From NCBI GenBank assembly GCA_013911345.1, contig JACETJ010000090.1:1-5995 (forward strand): a DNA stretch of 5,995 bases. Direction: 5' to 3'. The translations under genes and the position numbers were made by a program. How positions within the stretch are numbered: position 1 is the first letter of the stretch; the number at the start of each line of letters is the position of its first letter. This document shows positions 1-5,085 of the stretch, piece by piece. Below the pieces are notes generated by a model. That model was not told the DNA's origin. It saw only the letters and a list, made by a program, of their open reading frames with translations, and made no database searches. Source of the stretch: Congregibacter sp. (GTDB lineage: Bacteria > Pseudomonadota > Gammaproteobacteria > Pseudomonadales > Halieaceae).

Positions 1-223
1 ATCGATTGGCGGCGGTCTGACAGGCCAGAGGCACTTCAAAGGCACCGGGTACACGAACCACCTGAATCCTGTCTTCCATGATCCCGGCAGTCGCCAGCGC
101 CTGCCTCGCACCGCCCAGCAGACCTGTGACGATCTCATCGTTCCACCGCGTAATGACAATCACGTAGCGCGCGTCATTACCCGCGACTTGTGATGGCGAA
201 TTGTCGATCCCTTTCCCAGACAT
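1..223 (-). CDS. ribH: 6,7-dimethyl-8-ribityllumazine synthase, N-terminal part (cut by left window edge)
   Basis: Lumazine synthase condenses 5-amino-6-ribitylaminouracil with 3,4-dihydroxy-2-butanone 4-phosphate, the penultimate step of riboflavin synthesis; family members form cytoplasmic pentamers or 60-mer shells. The first 74 residues are visible and begin MSGKGIDNSP. The family's N-terminal strand appears as YVIVITRWN (residues 20-28); its aromatic-Asn pair (W27, N28) is where the pyrimidine ring stacks. The conserved PGAFEVPLA segment (residues 59-67) contributes to the substrate pocket. The ATG at 223 is supported by a GAGGAA ribosome-binding site nine bases upstream. The gene follows the ribBA-like frame by 13 bases and is the last rib gene seen. 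The catalytic His region lies beyond the edge. Most bacterial homologues have Phe where this one has Trp. Family assignment is secure. Confidence 0.95.
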   Translation of the reverse strand, partial: MSGKGIDNSPSQVAGNDARYVIVITRWNDEIVTGLLGGARQALATAGIMEDRIQVVRVPGAFEVPLACQTAANR

Positions 224-232
224 GGGTATTGG

Positions 233-239
233 TTCCTCA
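233..239 (-). promoter_or_regulatory. ribH ribosome-binding site overlapping the ribBA-like stop codon
   Basis: On the minus strand the stop codon of the upstream gene (TGA, 239-237) is part of TGAGGAA, and the GAGGAA core (238-233) lies nine bases before the ribH ATG. Ribosomes terminating on the upstream frame therefore finish on top of the ribH initiation site, which suggests termination-reinitiation coupling. The overlap is directly visible; the coupling is inferred. Confidence 0.7.
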
Positions 240-1361
240 GTGGTGTTGGGGCTCTTCCGGGGGCGTCACGAAGTCGACAACTTCCAACCCGAACCCAGCC
301 AATGCATTGTACTTCAGTGGCGCGCCCAGCAAGCTGATCTGACCTACACCCAGATCACGCAGGATTTGGGCGCCCATCCCTATTTGGTTATAGGCATCCG
401 GGCTGCTGGCTTGATCACTGACCGGCTCTCCCAATAAGCGATCAATGTCATGAAGCAAGTCATCGGTTGCCTCAGGTTTGCTCAACAACACCAATACACC
501 ACTCTCGGATTCGGCAATCTCTTTAAGACTGGCGTCGAAGGACCATGATGCGTAGCCATCAAGGGTCGTCCCGACAAGGTCCCGGAACACTGCCGTCACA
601 TGCACCCTCACCAGCGTCGGCTTGGCCGCATCAATTACGCCTTTTGTCAGCGCCAAATGCAGACGCCCGTGGGTCGTATCCTGATATGCGGTGACACTGA
701 ATACGCCGTGCCGGGTTTGCAGGGCGCCCTCACGCACCGCGCGAATCGTTTTCTGGTTGGCGAGCCTGTAGGTCACGAGATCAGACACCTGCCCCACCAC
801 CAGCTGATGCTGATCGGCAAAGTCCAGCAAATAATCGGCATTCGCCACTGCGCCTTCGTGATCCAACACTTCCGTGAATACCGCCGATGGAAGAAGCCCG
901 GCAAGGGTCGCCAGATCGATCGCCGCCTCGGCAGGTGCGGTTCGAGTGAGTACGCCCCCTGCTGCCGCTGCGATAGGAAAAATATGGCCGGGTTGCACCA
1001 GATCAGTGGGCTCACTGCCGGCATCTACGGCAACCCGTACTGTCCGCGCCCGATCTGCAGCTGAAATACCGGTATCAATGCCGGTCGCCGCTTCTATCGA
1101 TAAGGTAAACGGCGAAAGCGAGTCGTCCCCTTCCACCATCAGCGGGAGCTCCAGCTCCTCGCAACGCTGCGGTGTCATCGCCAAACAAACCAGCCCGCGA
1201 GCCTGCCGCGCCATAAAGGCAATGTGTTCGGCCTCGCAATGCTCTGCCGCCACTACGACAAAGCCGGTCATACCTCCGGCACTGTTTTCATTGAGCAGTA
1301 GGCAGCTGTGGCCATGCCGCAGCTCACTGAGTAACTTATCGATGTCGGCATACTCGGTCAC
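237..1361 (-). CDS. RibBA/RibBX-like protein with both catalytic halves degenerate (probable pseudoenzyme)
   Basis: This intact 374-residue frame has the length and domain order of bifunctional RibBA proteins: a DHBP-synthase (RibB) fold at about residues 5-204 and a GTP cyclohydrolase II-derived half at about 210-366. Family landmarks remain: FMARQARGLVCL (49-60), GISAADRARTV (98-108), PGHIFP (124-129), AGGVLTR (134-140) and E164. The RibB metal/substrate loop DRENEGD is replaced by AGGMTGF (28-34), and the metal-binding His of GGHTEA is Pro (P143). In the second half RVH (252-254) survives, but the three zinc cysteines align with A257, D268 and Y270 and there is no RQEGR motif. The end (GAQILRDLGV, 330-339) resembles the RibX half of proteobacterial RibBX proteins, whose cyclohydrolase is inactive. 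The GTG start has GGAG ten bases upstream, and the N-terminus aligns with RibB from there. The name follows homology and position; a catalytic role in DHBP formation is doubtful. Confidence 0.85.
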   Translation of the reverse strand: MTEYADIDKLLSELRHGHSCLLLNENSAGGMTGFVVVAAEHCEAEHIAFMARQARGLVCLAMTPQRCEELELPLMVEGDDSLSPFTLSIEAATGIDTGISAADRARTVRVAVDAGSEPTDLVQPGHIFPIAAAAGGVLTRTAPAEAAIDLATLAGLLPSAVFTEVLDHEGAVANADYLLDFADQHQLVVGQVSDLVTYRLANQKTIRAVREGALQTRHGVFSVTAYQDTTHGRLHLALTKGVIDAAKPTLVRVHVTAVFRDLVGTTLDGYASWSFDASLKEIAESESGVLVLLSKPEATDDLLHDIDRLLGEPVSDQASSPDAYNQIGMGAQILRDLGVGQISLLGAPLKYNALAGFGLEVVDFVTPPEEPQHH

Positions 1362-1365
1362 AGCA

Positions 1366-1977
1366 TCATGACTCCGATGAAGACTGATCGTATTGCATCA
1401 GTCGCTCGAGGTAGCGGGCAATCACATCAACCTCTAGGTTTACCGGACTGCCAGTTTGATACTCGCTGAAGACAGTCTCCTCCCAAGTTTGCGGGATGAT
1501 CGTAAGTTCAAAGTTGCAATCCTCCACCTGATTCACCGTGAGGCTGGTGCCGTCCACGCATATGCTGCCCTTCATGGCGATATAGCGTGCCAGATTGTCA
1601 GGGGCCGCAACCCGCACGCGCCAGAAGCGCGCATCCTCGATAATGCGTTCGATTTTTCCGACGCCATCGACGTGGCCGCTGACAAGGTGCCCACCGAGCG
1701 GTGTGCTCAAGGTGAGGGAGGTTTCCAGGTTGACAGAGTCGCCCACATTTTTGGTGCCCAGACTGGTCAGAGACAGCGTCTCGGGAGACACGTCGGCCCA
1801 GAAACCATCTCCGGGTAACTCGGTCACCGTTAGGCATACGCCACTGGTGGCCACGCTGTCACCTAACCCCACCTCGCCAAGGGACAGTTTGCCCGTCTCA
1901 ATGCGCAGCCGGATGTCTTCTTCCCCTGCTTCAATCTGCGCAATTCGCCCCACGGCCTGAATAATGCCTGTAAACAC
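1366..1977 (-). CDS. ribE: Riboflavin synthase, alpha chain
   Basis: Catalyses dismutation of two 6,7-dimethyl-8-ribityllumazine molecules to riboflavin and the RibD product, the last step of the pathway; a cytoplasmic trimer in the family. The 203-residue length is normal for the two tandem lumazine-binding barrels. Repeat one starts with the family's MFTGII and contains GVCLTV (46-51) and SPETL (64-68). Repeat two starts near GGHLVSGHVDG (95-105) and contains KGSICVDGTSLTV (136-148) and NLEVDVIARYLERL (180-193). C47 corresponds to the conserved cysteine of repeat one. The start is GTG: the universal MFTGII begins there, and AGGAG lies five bases upstream. The gene follows ribD by 34 bases and its stop is four bases before the next GTG. 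No key residue looks missing. Some annotation schemes call this gene ribC. Confidence 0.97.
   Translation of the reverse strand: MFTGIIQAVGRIAQIEAGEEDIRLRIETGKLSLGEVGLGDSVATSGVCLTVTELPGDGFWADVSPETLSLTSLGTKNVGDSVNLETSLTLSTPLGGHLVSGHVDGVGKIERIIEDARFWRVRVAAPDNLARYIAMKGSICVDGTSLTVNQVEDCNFELTIIPQTWEETVFSEYQTGSPVNLEVDVIARYLERLMQYDQSSSES
1372..1375 (-). promoter_or_regulatory. Ribosome-binding site supporting the GTG start of the ribBA-like gene
   Basis: GGAG on the minus strand lies ten bases before the GTG at 1361, inside the last codons of ribE. Two ATG triplets between them (1369 and 1366) are in another frame and open only tiny reading frames, so GTG is the first usable start near this site. 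Confidence 0.55.
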
Positions 1978-1982
1978 AGTGG

Positions 1983-1987
1983 CTCCT
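1983..1987 (-). promoter_or_regulatory. Strong ribosome-binding site for the GTG start of ribE
   Basis: AGGAG on the minus strand sits five bases before the GTG at 1977 in the 34-base gap after ribD. It fixes the start at GTG and suggests that ribE is translated independently of ribD rather than coupled to it. Confidence 0.7.
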
Positions 1988-2011
1988 AGTTAAGTGACGT
2001 ATCGAAAAGCG

Positions 2012-3118
2012 TCAGCGCGCGCTTTCCGGGGTCGCCATGATACGCAGATCTTTGCCGAGGCGGGCCACTTCAGTAATTTGGAAGCCCGGCGCATCCGCCA
2101 GCGTGTCTAAACTCATAACCGCCATAGGGCGCGCGCCATTTCCCAACAATATGGGCGCCTGATAGATCACCAATCGATCAACCCAGCCGCCTTGCATCAA
2201 AGCACCAGACAGCGTGGGGCCCGCCTCAATCAAGATCTCATTAAACGCCTGCTCTCCGAGATACCGCACCCAGGCACTGATATCGACCCGGCCTTCAGCA
2301 TTCGCTGGAAGCGTAACGGTCTGAACTGTTTCACCAAGCTTAGCGTTCTCGGTGATCATGACTGTGGTGTCGTGGCCTTCCAAAATACGTGCGTCAGCGG
2401 GCGTGCGGCCCTTGGAGTCAAGCACCATTCGCGCTGGAGGATGCGCCAGGGCCCGCGCTTTTTCGTCGCTGGTCAGCGGTAGCTCGTCGGAGCGTAGCGT
2501 CAGCCGGCAATCATCCGCCAGCACCGTACCGATTCCGGTCACCATCAGATCAGACTCCGCTCGCAGACGCTGCACGTCCTCGCGTGCAATCTCACCGGTG
2601 ATCCACTGGCTTTCGCCTGAAGCCATCGCGGTGCGACCATCCAATGATGTCGCGACCTTCAACGTAATGCGGCCATGCCCTCTTCGCATGCGAAGCAGAA
2701 ACCCAGCAAGGTCAGCCTCTACCGTATCCGCACCCTCACCCACTTCGACCTCAATGTCCGCGGCTCGCAACGCGGCGATCCCTCGCCCGGCAACCTGTGG
2801 GTTGGGATCTTCCACCGCGACCACTACCCGACCCACGCCGGCACTGATCAAGGCGCTAGCACAGGGTCCTGTCTGACCTTGATGACTACATGGCTCGAGC
2901 GTGACGTAGGCGGTTGCACCGGCTGCCTCACCGGCATTATTGAGCGCCATGACTTCGGCGTGCGCCTGCCCCGCCGGCTGGGTAAAACCAGCGCCGACCT
3001 CCGTGTCATTGCGCACCAATACGCAGCCTACGGGGGGGTTGGGGGCTGACCAGTGACGTGCTTGCCGACCCAGCTCGATCGCACGCTGCATCCAGCGGCG
3101 ATCCTGAGCCTCGGTCAC
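2012..3118 (-). CDS. ribD: Bifunctional diaminohydroxyphosphoribosylaminopyrimidine deaminase / 5-amino-6-(5-phosphoribosylamino)uracil reductase
   Basis: RibD carries out steps two and three of the pathway: deamination of the GTP-derived pyrimidine, then NADPH-dependent reduction of its ribose side chain. At 368 residues it is full length. The N-terminal deaminase domain (about 5-145) has the zinc site HAE (H53, E55), PCSH (C77) and C86, plus PNPPVGCV (26-33) and [11 protein letters not shown] (103-113). The C-terminal reductase domain (about 149-366) has [22 protein letters not shown] (153-174), GTVLADD (197-203) and the [11 protein letters not shown] and [10 protein letters not shown] segments. 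Both activities look intact. The start is GTG and overlaps the nrdR stop in a GTGA quartet, indicating translational coupling; a weak AAGGCG site lies upstream. The coding strand has a run of seven C at codons 27-29. Confidence 0.97.
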   Translation of the reverse strand: MTEAQDRRWMQRAIELGRQARHWSAPNPPVGCVLVRNDTEVGAGFTQPAGQAHAEVMALNNAGEAAGATAYVTLEPCSHQGQTGPCASALISAGVGRVVVAVEDPNPQVAGRGIAALRAADIEVEVGEGADTVEADLAGFLLRMRRGHGRITLKVATSLDGRTAMASGESQWITGEIAREDVQRLRAESDLMVTGIGTVLADDCRLTLRSDELPLTSDEKARALAHPPARMVLDSKGRTPADARILEGHDTTVMITENAKLGETVQTVTLPANAEGRVDISAWVRYLGEQAFNEILIEAGPTLSGALMQGGWVDRLVIYQAPILLGNGARPMAVMSLDTLADAPGFQITEVARLGKDLRIMATPESAR

Positions 3119-3588
3119 GGTGAATCGCCTTGAGCCGGCTCGGCTTCCAACGATTCAATGGCATCTCTGAATTCAGCGAGATCCTGAAAGCTTCGATAAA
3201 CCGACGCGAAGCGCACATACGCAACATGATCCAGCGCCTTGAGCGATTCCATCACACACTCGCCCACTTGCAGCGACTTGATCTCTCGCTCTCCCGTAGC
3301 GCGCAGCCGATGCTTAATCTGATTCAGTTCGGCTTCAATGCTTTCAACGGAGACCGGGCGCTTTTCAAGCGCACGCAATAGGCCTGATCGAAGCTTCTCC
3401 TCATCAAAGGGTTCTCGGTTGCCGTCTTGCTTAATAATGCGTGGCAACACCAGTTCAGCGGCTTCATAAGTGGTGAACCGCTCGGTGCAGCTCAGGCACT
3501 CTCGGCGTCTGCGCACCTGAGCGCCCTCCGCCACTAGGCGCGAGTCGATGACCTTGGTTTCGTCGGTGCTGCAAAAAGGGCAGTGCAT
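3115..3588 (-). CDS. nrdR: Transcriptional repressor NrdR
   Basis: NrdR represses ribonucleotide reductase operons by binding paired NrdR boxes, with its oligomeric state set by bound ATP/dATP. The 157-residue length is typical. The N-terminal zinc ribbon has two CxxC pairs (C3/C6 and C31/C34), with a basic RRRRECLSC stretch (26-34) that in the family contacts DNA. The ATP-cone domain follows at about 48-138, from [20 protein letters not shown] to the hallmark [14 protein letters not shown] (121-134). The tail [10 protein letters not shown] is variable in the family. The ATG is the only start that keeps the zinc ribbon, although its ribosome-binding site is weak (TGAAG). It lies 33 bases after glyA and overlaps ribD by four bases. 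Location ahead of the rib genes is common in proteobacteria and does not imply that it regulates them. Confidence 0.97.
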   Translation of the reverse strand: MHCPFCSTDETKVIDSRLVAEGAQVRRRRECLSCTERFTTYEAAELVLPRIIKQDGNREPFDEEKLRSGLLRALEKRPVSVESIEAELNQIKHRLRATGEREIKSLQVGECVMESLKALDHVAYVRFASVYRSFQDLAEFRDAIESLEAEPAQGDSP

Positions 3589-3597
3589 GGCTTCAGT

Positions 3598-3614
3598 GGC
3601 GTCACGGGGACGCC
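3598..3614 (-). promoter_or_regulatory. Small GC-rich stem-loop in the glyA-nrdR gap
   Basis: The 33-base gap between glyA and nrdR holds a perfect 6-bp inverted repeat, GGCGTC and GACGCC, around a five-base loop. It ends nine bases before the nrdR ATG. There is no T-run after it, so it is not a standard intrinsic terminator. It may tune nrdR translation, which has only a weak ribosome-binding site, or protect the glyA mRNA end. The repeat is seen directly; its role is inferred. Confidence 0.35.
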
Positions 3615-3621
3615 CATCTTC

Positions 3622-4920
3622 TCAGCGGGCGTAAACCGGCATCTTGGCGCAGAGCGCCTTCACCTGCTCGCGCACTGCTGGAATCACTTCACCCGAAGTG
3701 CCCGCCTCCAAGGAAGCCAATACGTCGCAGATCCAGCCGGTCAATAACTCGGTTTCTTCTTCGCCAAATCCTCGGGTCGTAATGGCGGGCGTACCCAATC
3801 TGAGGCCAGAGGTTACAAACGGTGAGCGGGGATCATTCGGCACCGCATTTTTATTGACCGTGATGTAGGCCTCGCCCAATGCCGCATCAGCGTCTTTTCC
3901 GGTGTACTCCTTGCCGATCAGATCCAGCAACATCAAATGGTTGTCGGTGCCGCCGGAGACGATCTTGTGACCCCGCTCAACAAACGTTGCGGCCATTGCC
4001 TGAGCATTGCGGATCACCTGCTTCTGATAATCGACAAAATCAGGCGCCATCGCTTCTTTGAACGCGACCGCCTTGGCGGCAATCACGTGCATGAGGGGCC
4101 CGCCCTGCGCGCCGGGGAAAATCGCCGAGTTGAACTGCTTCTCAAGCGCCTCATTGGCCCGAGCCAGAATAAGCCCTGATCTTGGACCCCTAAGGGTTTT
4201 GTGGGTCGTCGTCGTCACCACATCGGCGAAGGGAATCGGGCTGGGGTACACACCCGCTGCCACCAAGCCCGCCACATGGGCCATATCGACCAGCAAAAAG
4301 GCACCGACCTCGTCCGCGATTTCGCGGAATTTTGACCAGTCGAGAATCCGGCTGTAAGCCGAAAAACCGCCGATGATCAGTTTAGGCTTGTGTGTAATAG
4401 CCAGCTCGCGCACTGCGTCGTAGTCGATCAAGCCCGTGTCGTTATCGATCCCGTACTGCACCGCGTTGTAAATCTTGCCTGAAAAATTCACCGACGCACC
4501 GTGGGTGAGATGCCCCCCATCGGCGAGGCTCATACCCAGCACGGTATCGCCGGGTTTAAGGAGCGCCTGAAACACGGCGATGTTGGCGCTAGAGCCCGAA
4601 TGAGGCTGCACATTGGCAAAGTCAGCGCCAAACAGTTCTTTAGCTCGCTCAATCGCCAGTGTTTCCGCCTGATCAACGAATTCGCACCCCCCGTAGTAGC
4701 GTTTTCCGGGGTAACCCTCCGCGTACTTATTGGTCAACACCGAACCCTGAGCCTCCAAAACGCGGGGGCTGCAGTAGTTCTCTGAGGCGATGAGTTCAAT
4801 GTGCTCCTCTTGGCGCACGGTTTCAGCGCTCATGGCTGACCACAGCTCGGTATCAAAGGCTTCGATGGTCTGGGTATCGCGGTCGAGGTACTGCGACAAA
4901 TGGGTGGCAGCTTGATTCAT
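3622..4920 (-). CDS. glyA: Serine hydroxymethyltransferase
   Basis: PLP enzyme that interconverts serine and glycine while moving a one-carbon unit to tetrahydrofolate; cytoplasmic. From the chosen ATG it has 432 residues, about 15 more than the E. coli enzyme, with the excess at the N-terminus (before FDTELWSAM). Family blocks are present throughout: [19 protein letters not shown] (36-54), [15 protein letters not shown] (64-78), [10 protein letters not shown] (104-113), [18 protein letters not shown] (211-228), [16 protein letters not shown] (235-250, PLP lysine K241), SGGTDNHL (322-329) and [19 protein letters not shown] (366-384). All expected catalytic features look intact. An in-frame TTG at 4950 is less likely as a start than the ATG at 4920, which has AGGAAG five bases upstream. 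The gene heads the minus-strand train and diverges from ugd; its leader contains a stem-loop. Confidence 0.97.
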   Translation of the reverse strand: MNQAATHLSQYLDRDTQTIEAFDTELWSAMSAETVRQEEHIELIASENYCSPRVLEAQGSVLTNKYAEGYPGKRYYGGCEFVDQAETLAIERAKELFGADFANVQPHSGSSANIAVFQALLKPGDTVLGMSLADGGHLTHGASVNFSGKIYNAVQYGIDNDTGLIDYDAVRELAITHKPKLIIGGFSAYSRILDWSKFREIADEVGAFLLVDMAHVAGLVAAGVYPSPIPFADVVTTTTHKTLRGPRSGLILARANEALEKQFNSAIFPGAQGGPLMHVIAAKAVAFKEAMAPDFVDYQKQVIRNAQAMAATFVERGHKIVSGGTDNHLMLLDLIGKEYTGKDADAALGEAYITVNKNAVPNDPRSPFVTSGLRLGTPAITTRGFGEEETELLTGWICDVLASLEAGTSGEVIPAVREQVKALCAKMPVYAR

Positions 4921-4925
4921 GGTGG

Positions 4926-4931
4926 CTTCCT
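4926..4931 (-). promoter_or_regulatory. Ribosome-binding site that sets the glyA start
   Basis: AGGAAG on the minus strand lies five bases before the ATG at 4920. The longer frame starting with TTG at 4950 would begin inside the stem-loop and has no comparable site, so the ATG is preferred. Confidence 0.7.
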
Positions 4932-4940
4932 GCGGCTTGG

Positions 4941-4961
4941 CACGGATCAACCAGATCCGTG
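4941..4961 (-). promoter_or_regulatory. Perfect 8-bp stem-loop in the glyA leader
   Basis: The arms CACGGATC and GATCCGTG are exact inverted complements around a five-base loop (TGGTT in the glyA mRNA). The structure ends 20 bases before the ATG and just outside the ribosome-binding site. With the promoter proposed at 4981-5009 it would lie near the 5' end of the glyA transcript. It could be an mRNA-stabilising hairpin, a translational control element, or a dimeric operator in DNA. There is no T-run after it, so it is not an intrinsic terminator. The repeat is observed; function is unknown. Confidence 0.5.
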
Positions 4962-4980
4962 ATTTTCAGTGAGGGGACGA

Positions 4981-5009
4981 ATGTTAGCGGAACACGGCCC
5001 CGGCGTCAG
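4981..5009 (-). promoter_or_regulatory. Candidate sigma-70 promoter of glyA
   Basis: On the minus strand CTGACG (5009-5004, -35-like) and TAACAT (4986-4981, -10-like) each match four of six consensus bases and are separated by exactly 17 bases. Transcription would start near 4974 and give a leader of about 50 bases that includes the stem-loop at 4941-4961. No other promoter is obvious in the minus-strand train, so this one may drive the rib genes too. The assignment is by consensus only. Confidence 0.4.
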
Positions 5010-5044
5010 GGTTTTGTCATTGTGACACTACAAACGGTCATGAC
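5005..5044. repeat. Repeated GTCA/TGAC elements in the glyA-ugd intergenic region
   Basis: GTCA occurs at 5005, 5016 and 5037, and TGAC at 5023 and 5041. They form GTCA-TTG-TGAC (5016-5026) and the palindrome GTCATGAC (5037-5044). The three GTCA copies start 11 and 21 bases apart, close to one and two turns of B-DNA. The cluster lies at and upstream of the proposed glyA -35 and upstream of ugd, a sensible place for a shared operator. No regulator is assigned. The motif is short, so chance occurrence is possible. Confidence 0.35.
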
Positions 5045-5072
5045 TTTACGTTTACGATATTCCGATTGGATT

Positions 5073-5079
5073 AGGGGGA
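5073..5079 (+). promoter_or_regulatory. Ribosome-binding site for the TTG start of ugd
   Basis: The G-rich AGGGGGA lies six bases before TTG at 5086. No ATG or GTG lies in frame between this site and the Rossmann motif, so it decides the start. A clear sigma-70 promoter for ugd was not found; a tandem TTTACG pair (5045-5056) and the -10-like TACGAT (5053-5058) are noted, but they do not form a convincing spaced pair. Confidence 0.6.
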
Positions 5080-5085
5080 AAGACA

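Noticed and set aside
1260..1280. Loss of DRENEGD explained by a frameshift or wrong start in the RibB half
   Set aside because: Sequence before (DIDKLLSELRHG) and after (VVVAAEHC) the loop aligns with RibB in the same frame, so the substitution is local and not caused by a shift.
874..1371. Long plus-strand open frame opposite the ribBA-like gene (165 codons)
   Set aside because: It is low in complexity (Ser/Ala/Arg-rich), has no family resemblance, and lies fully antisense to a frame with clear RibBA homology; it is a shadow of GC-rich codon use.
2005..2025. AAAGCG/CGCTTT inverted repeat at the end of ribD as a terminator
   Set aside because: Only six pairs, the stop codon sits in the loop, the T-run is inside the stem rather than after it, and ribE follows closely with its own ribosome-binding site.
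2352..2876. Plus-strand open frame opposite ribD (174 codons)
   Set aside because: Ser/Arg/Ala-biased composition typical of an antisense shadow, with no recognisable motifs, and the ribD frame is full length and intact.
4921..4950. TTG at 4950 as the glyA start, adding ten residues
   Set aside because: The start would lie inside the leader stem-loop without a ribosome-binding site; the ATG at 4920 has AGGAAG at good spacing, and the homologous core begins well after it.
4921..5085. NrdR box or known glycine/tetrahydrofolate riboswitch in the glyA leader
   Set aside because: No paired NrdR-box-like palindromes were recognised, and the leader after the proposed start is only about 50 bases, too short for those riboswitches.
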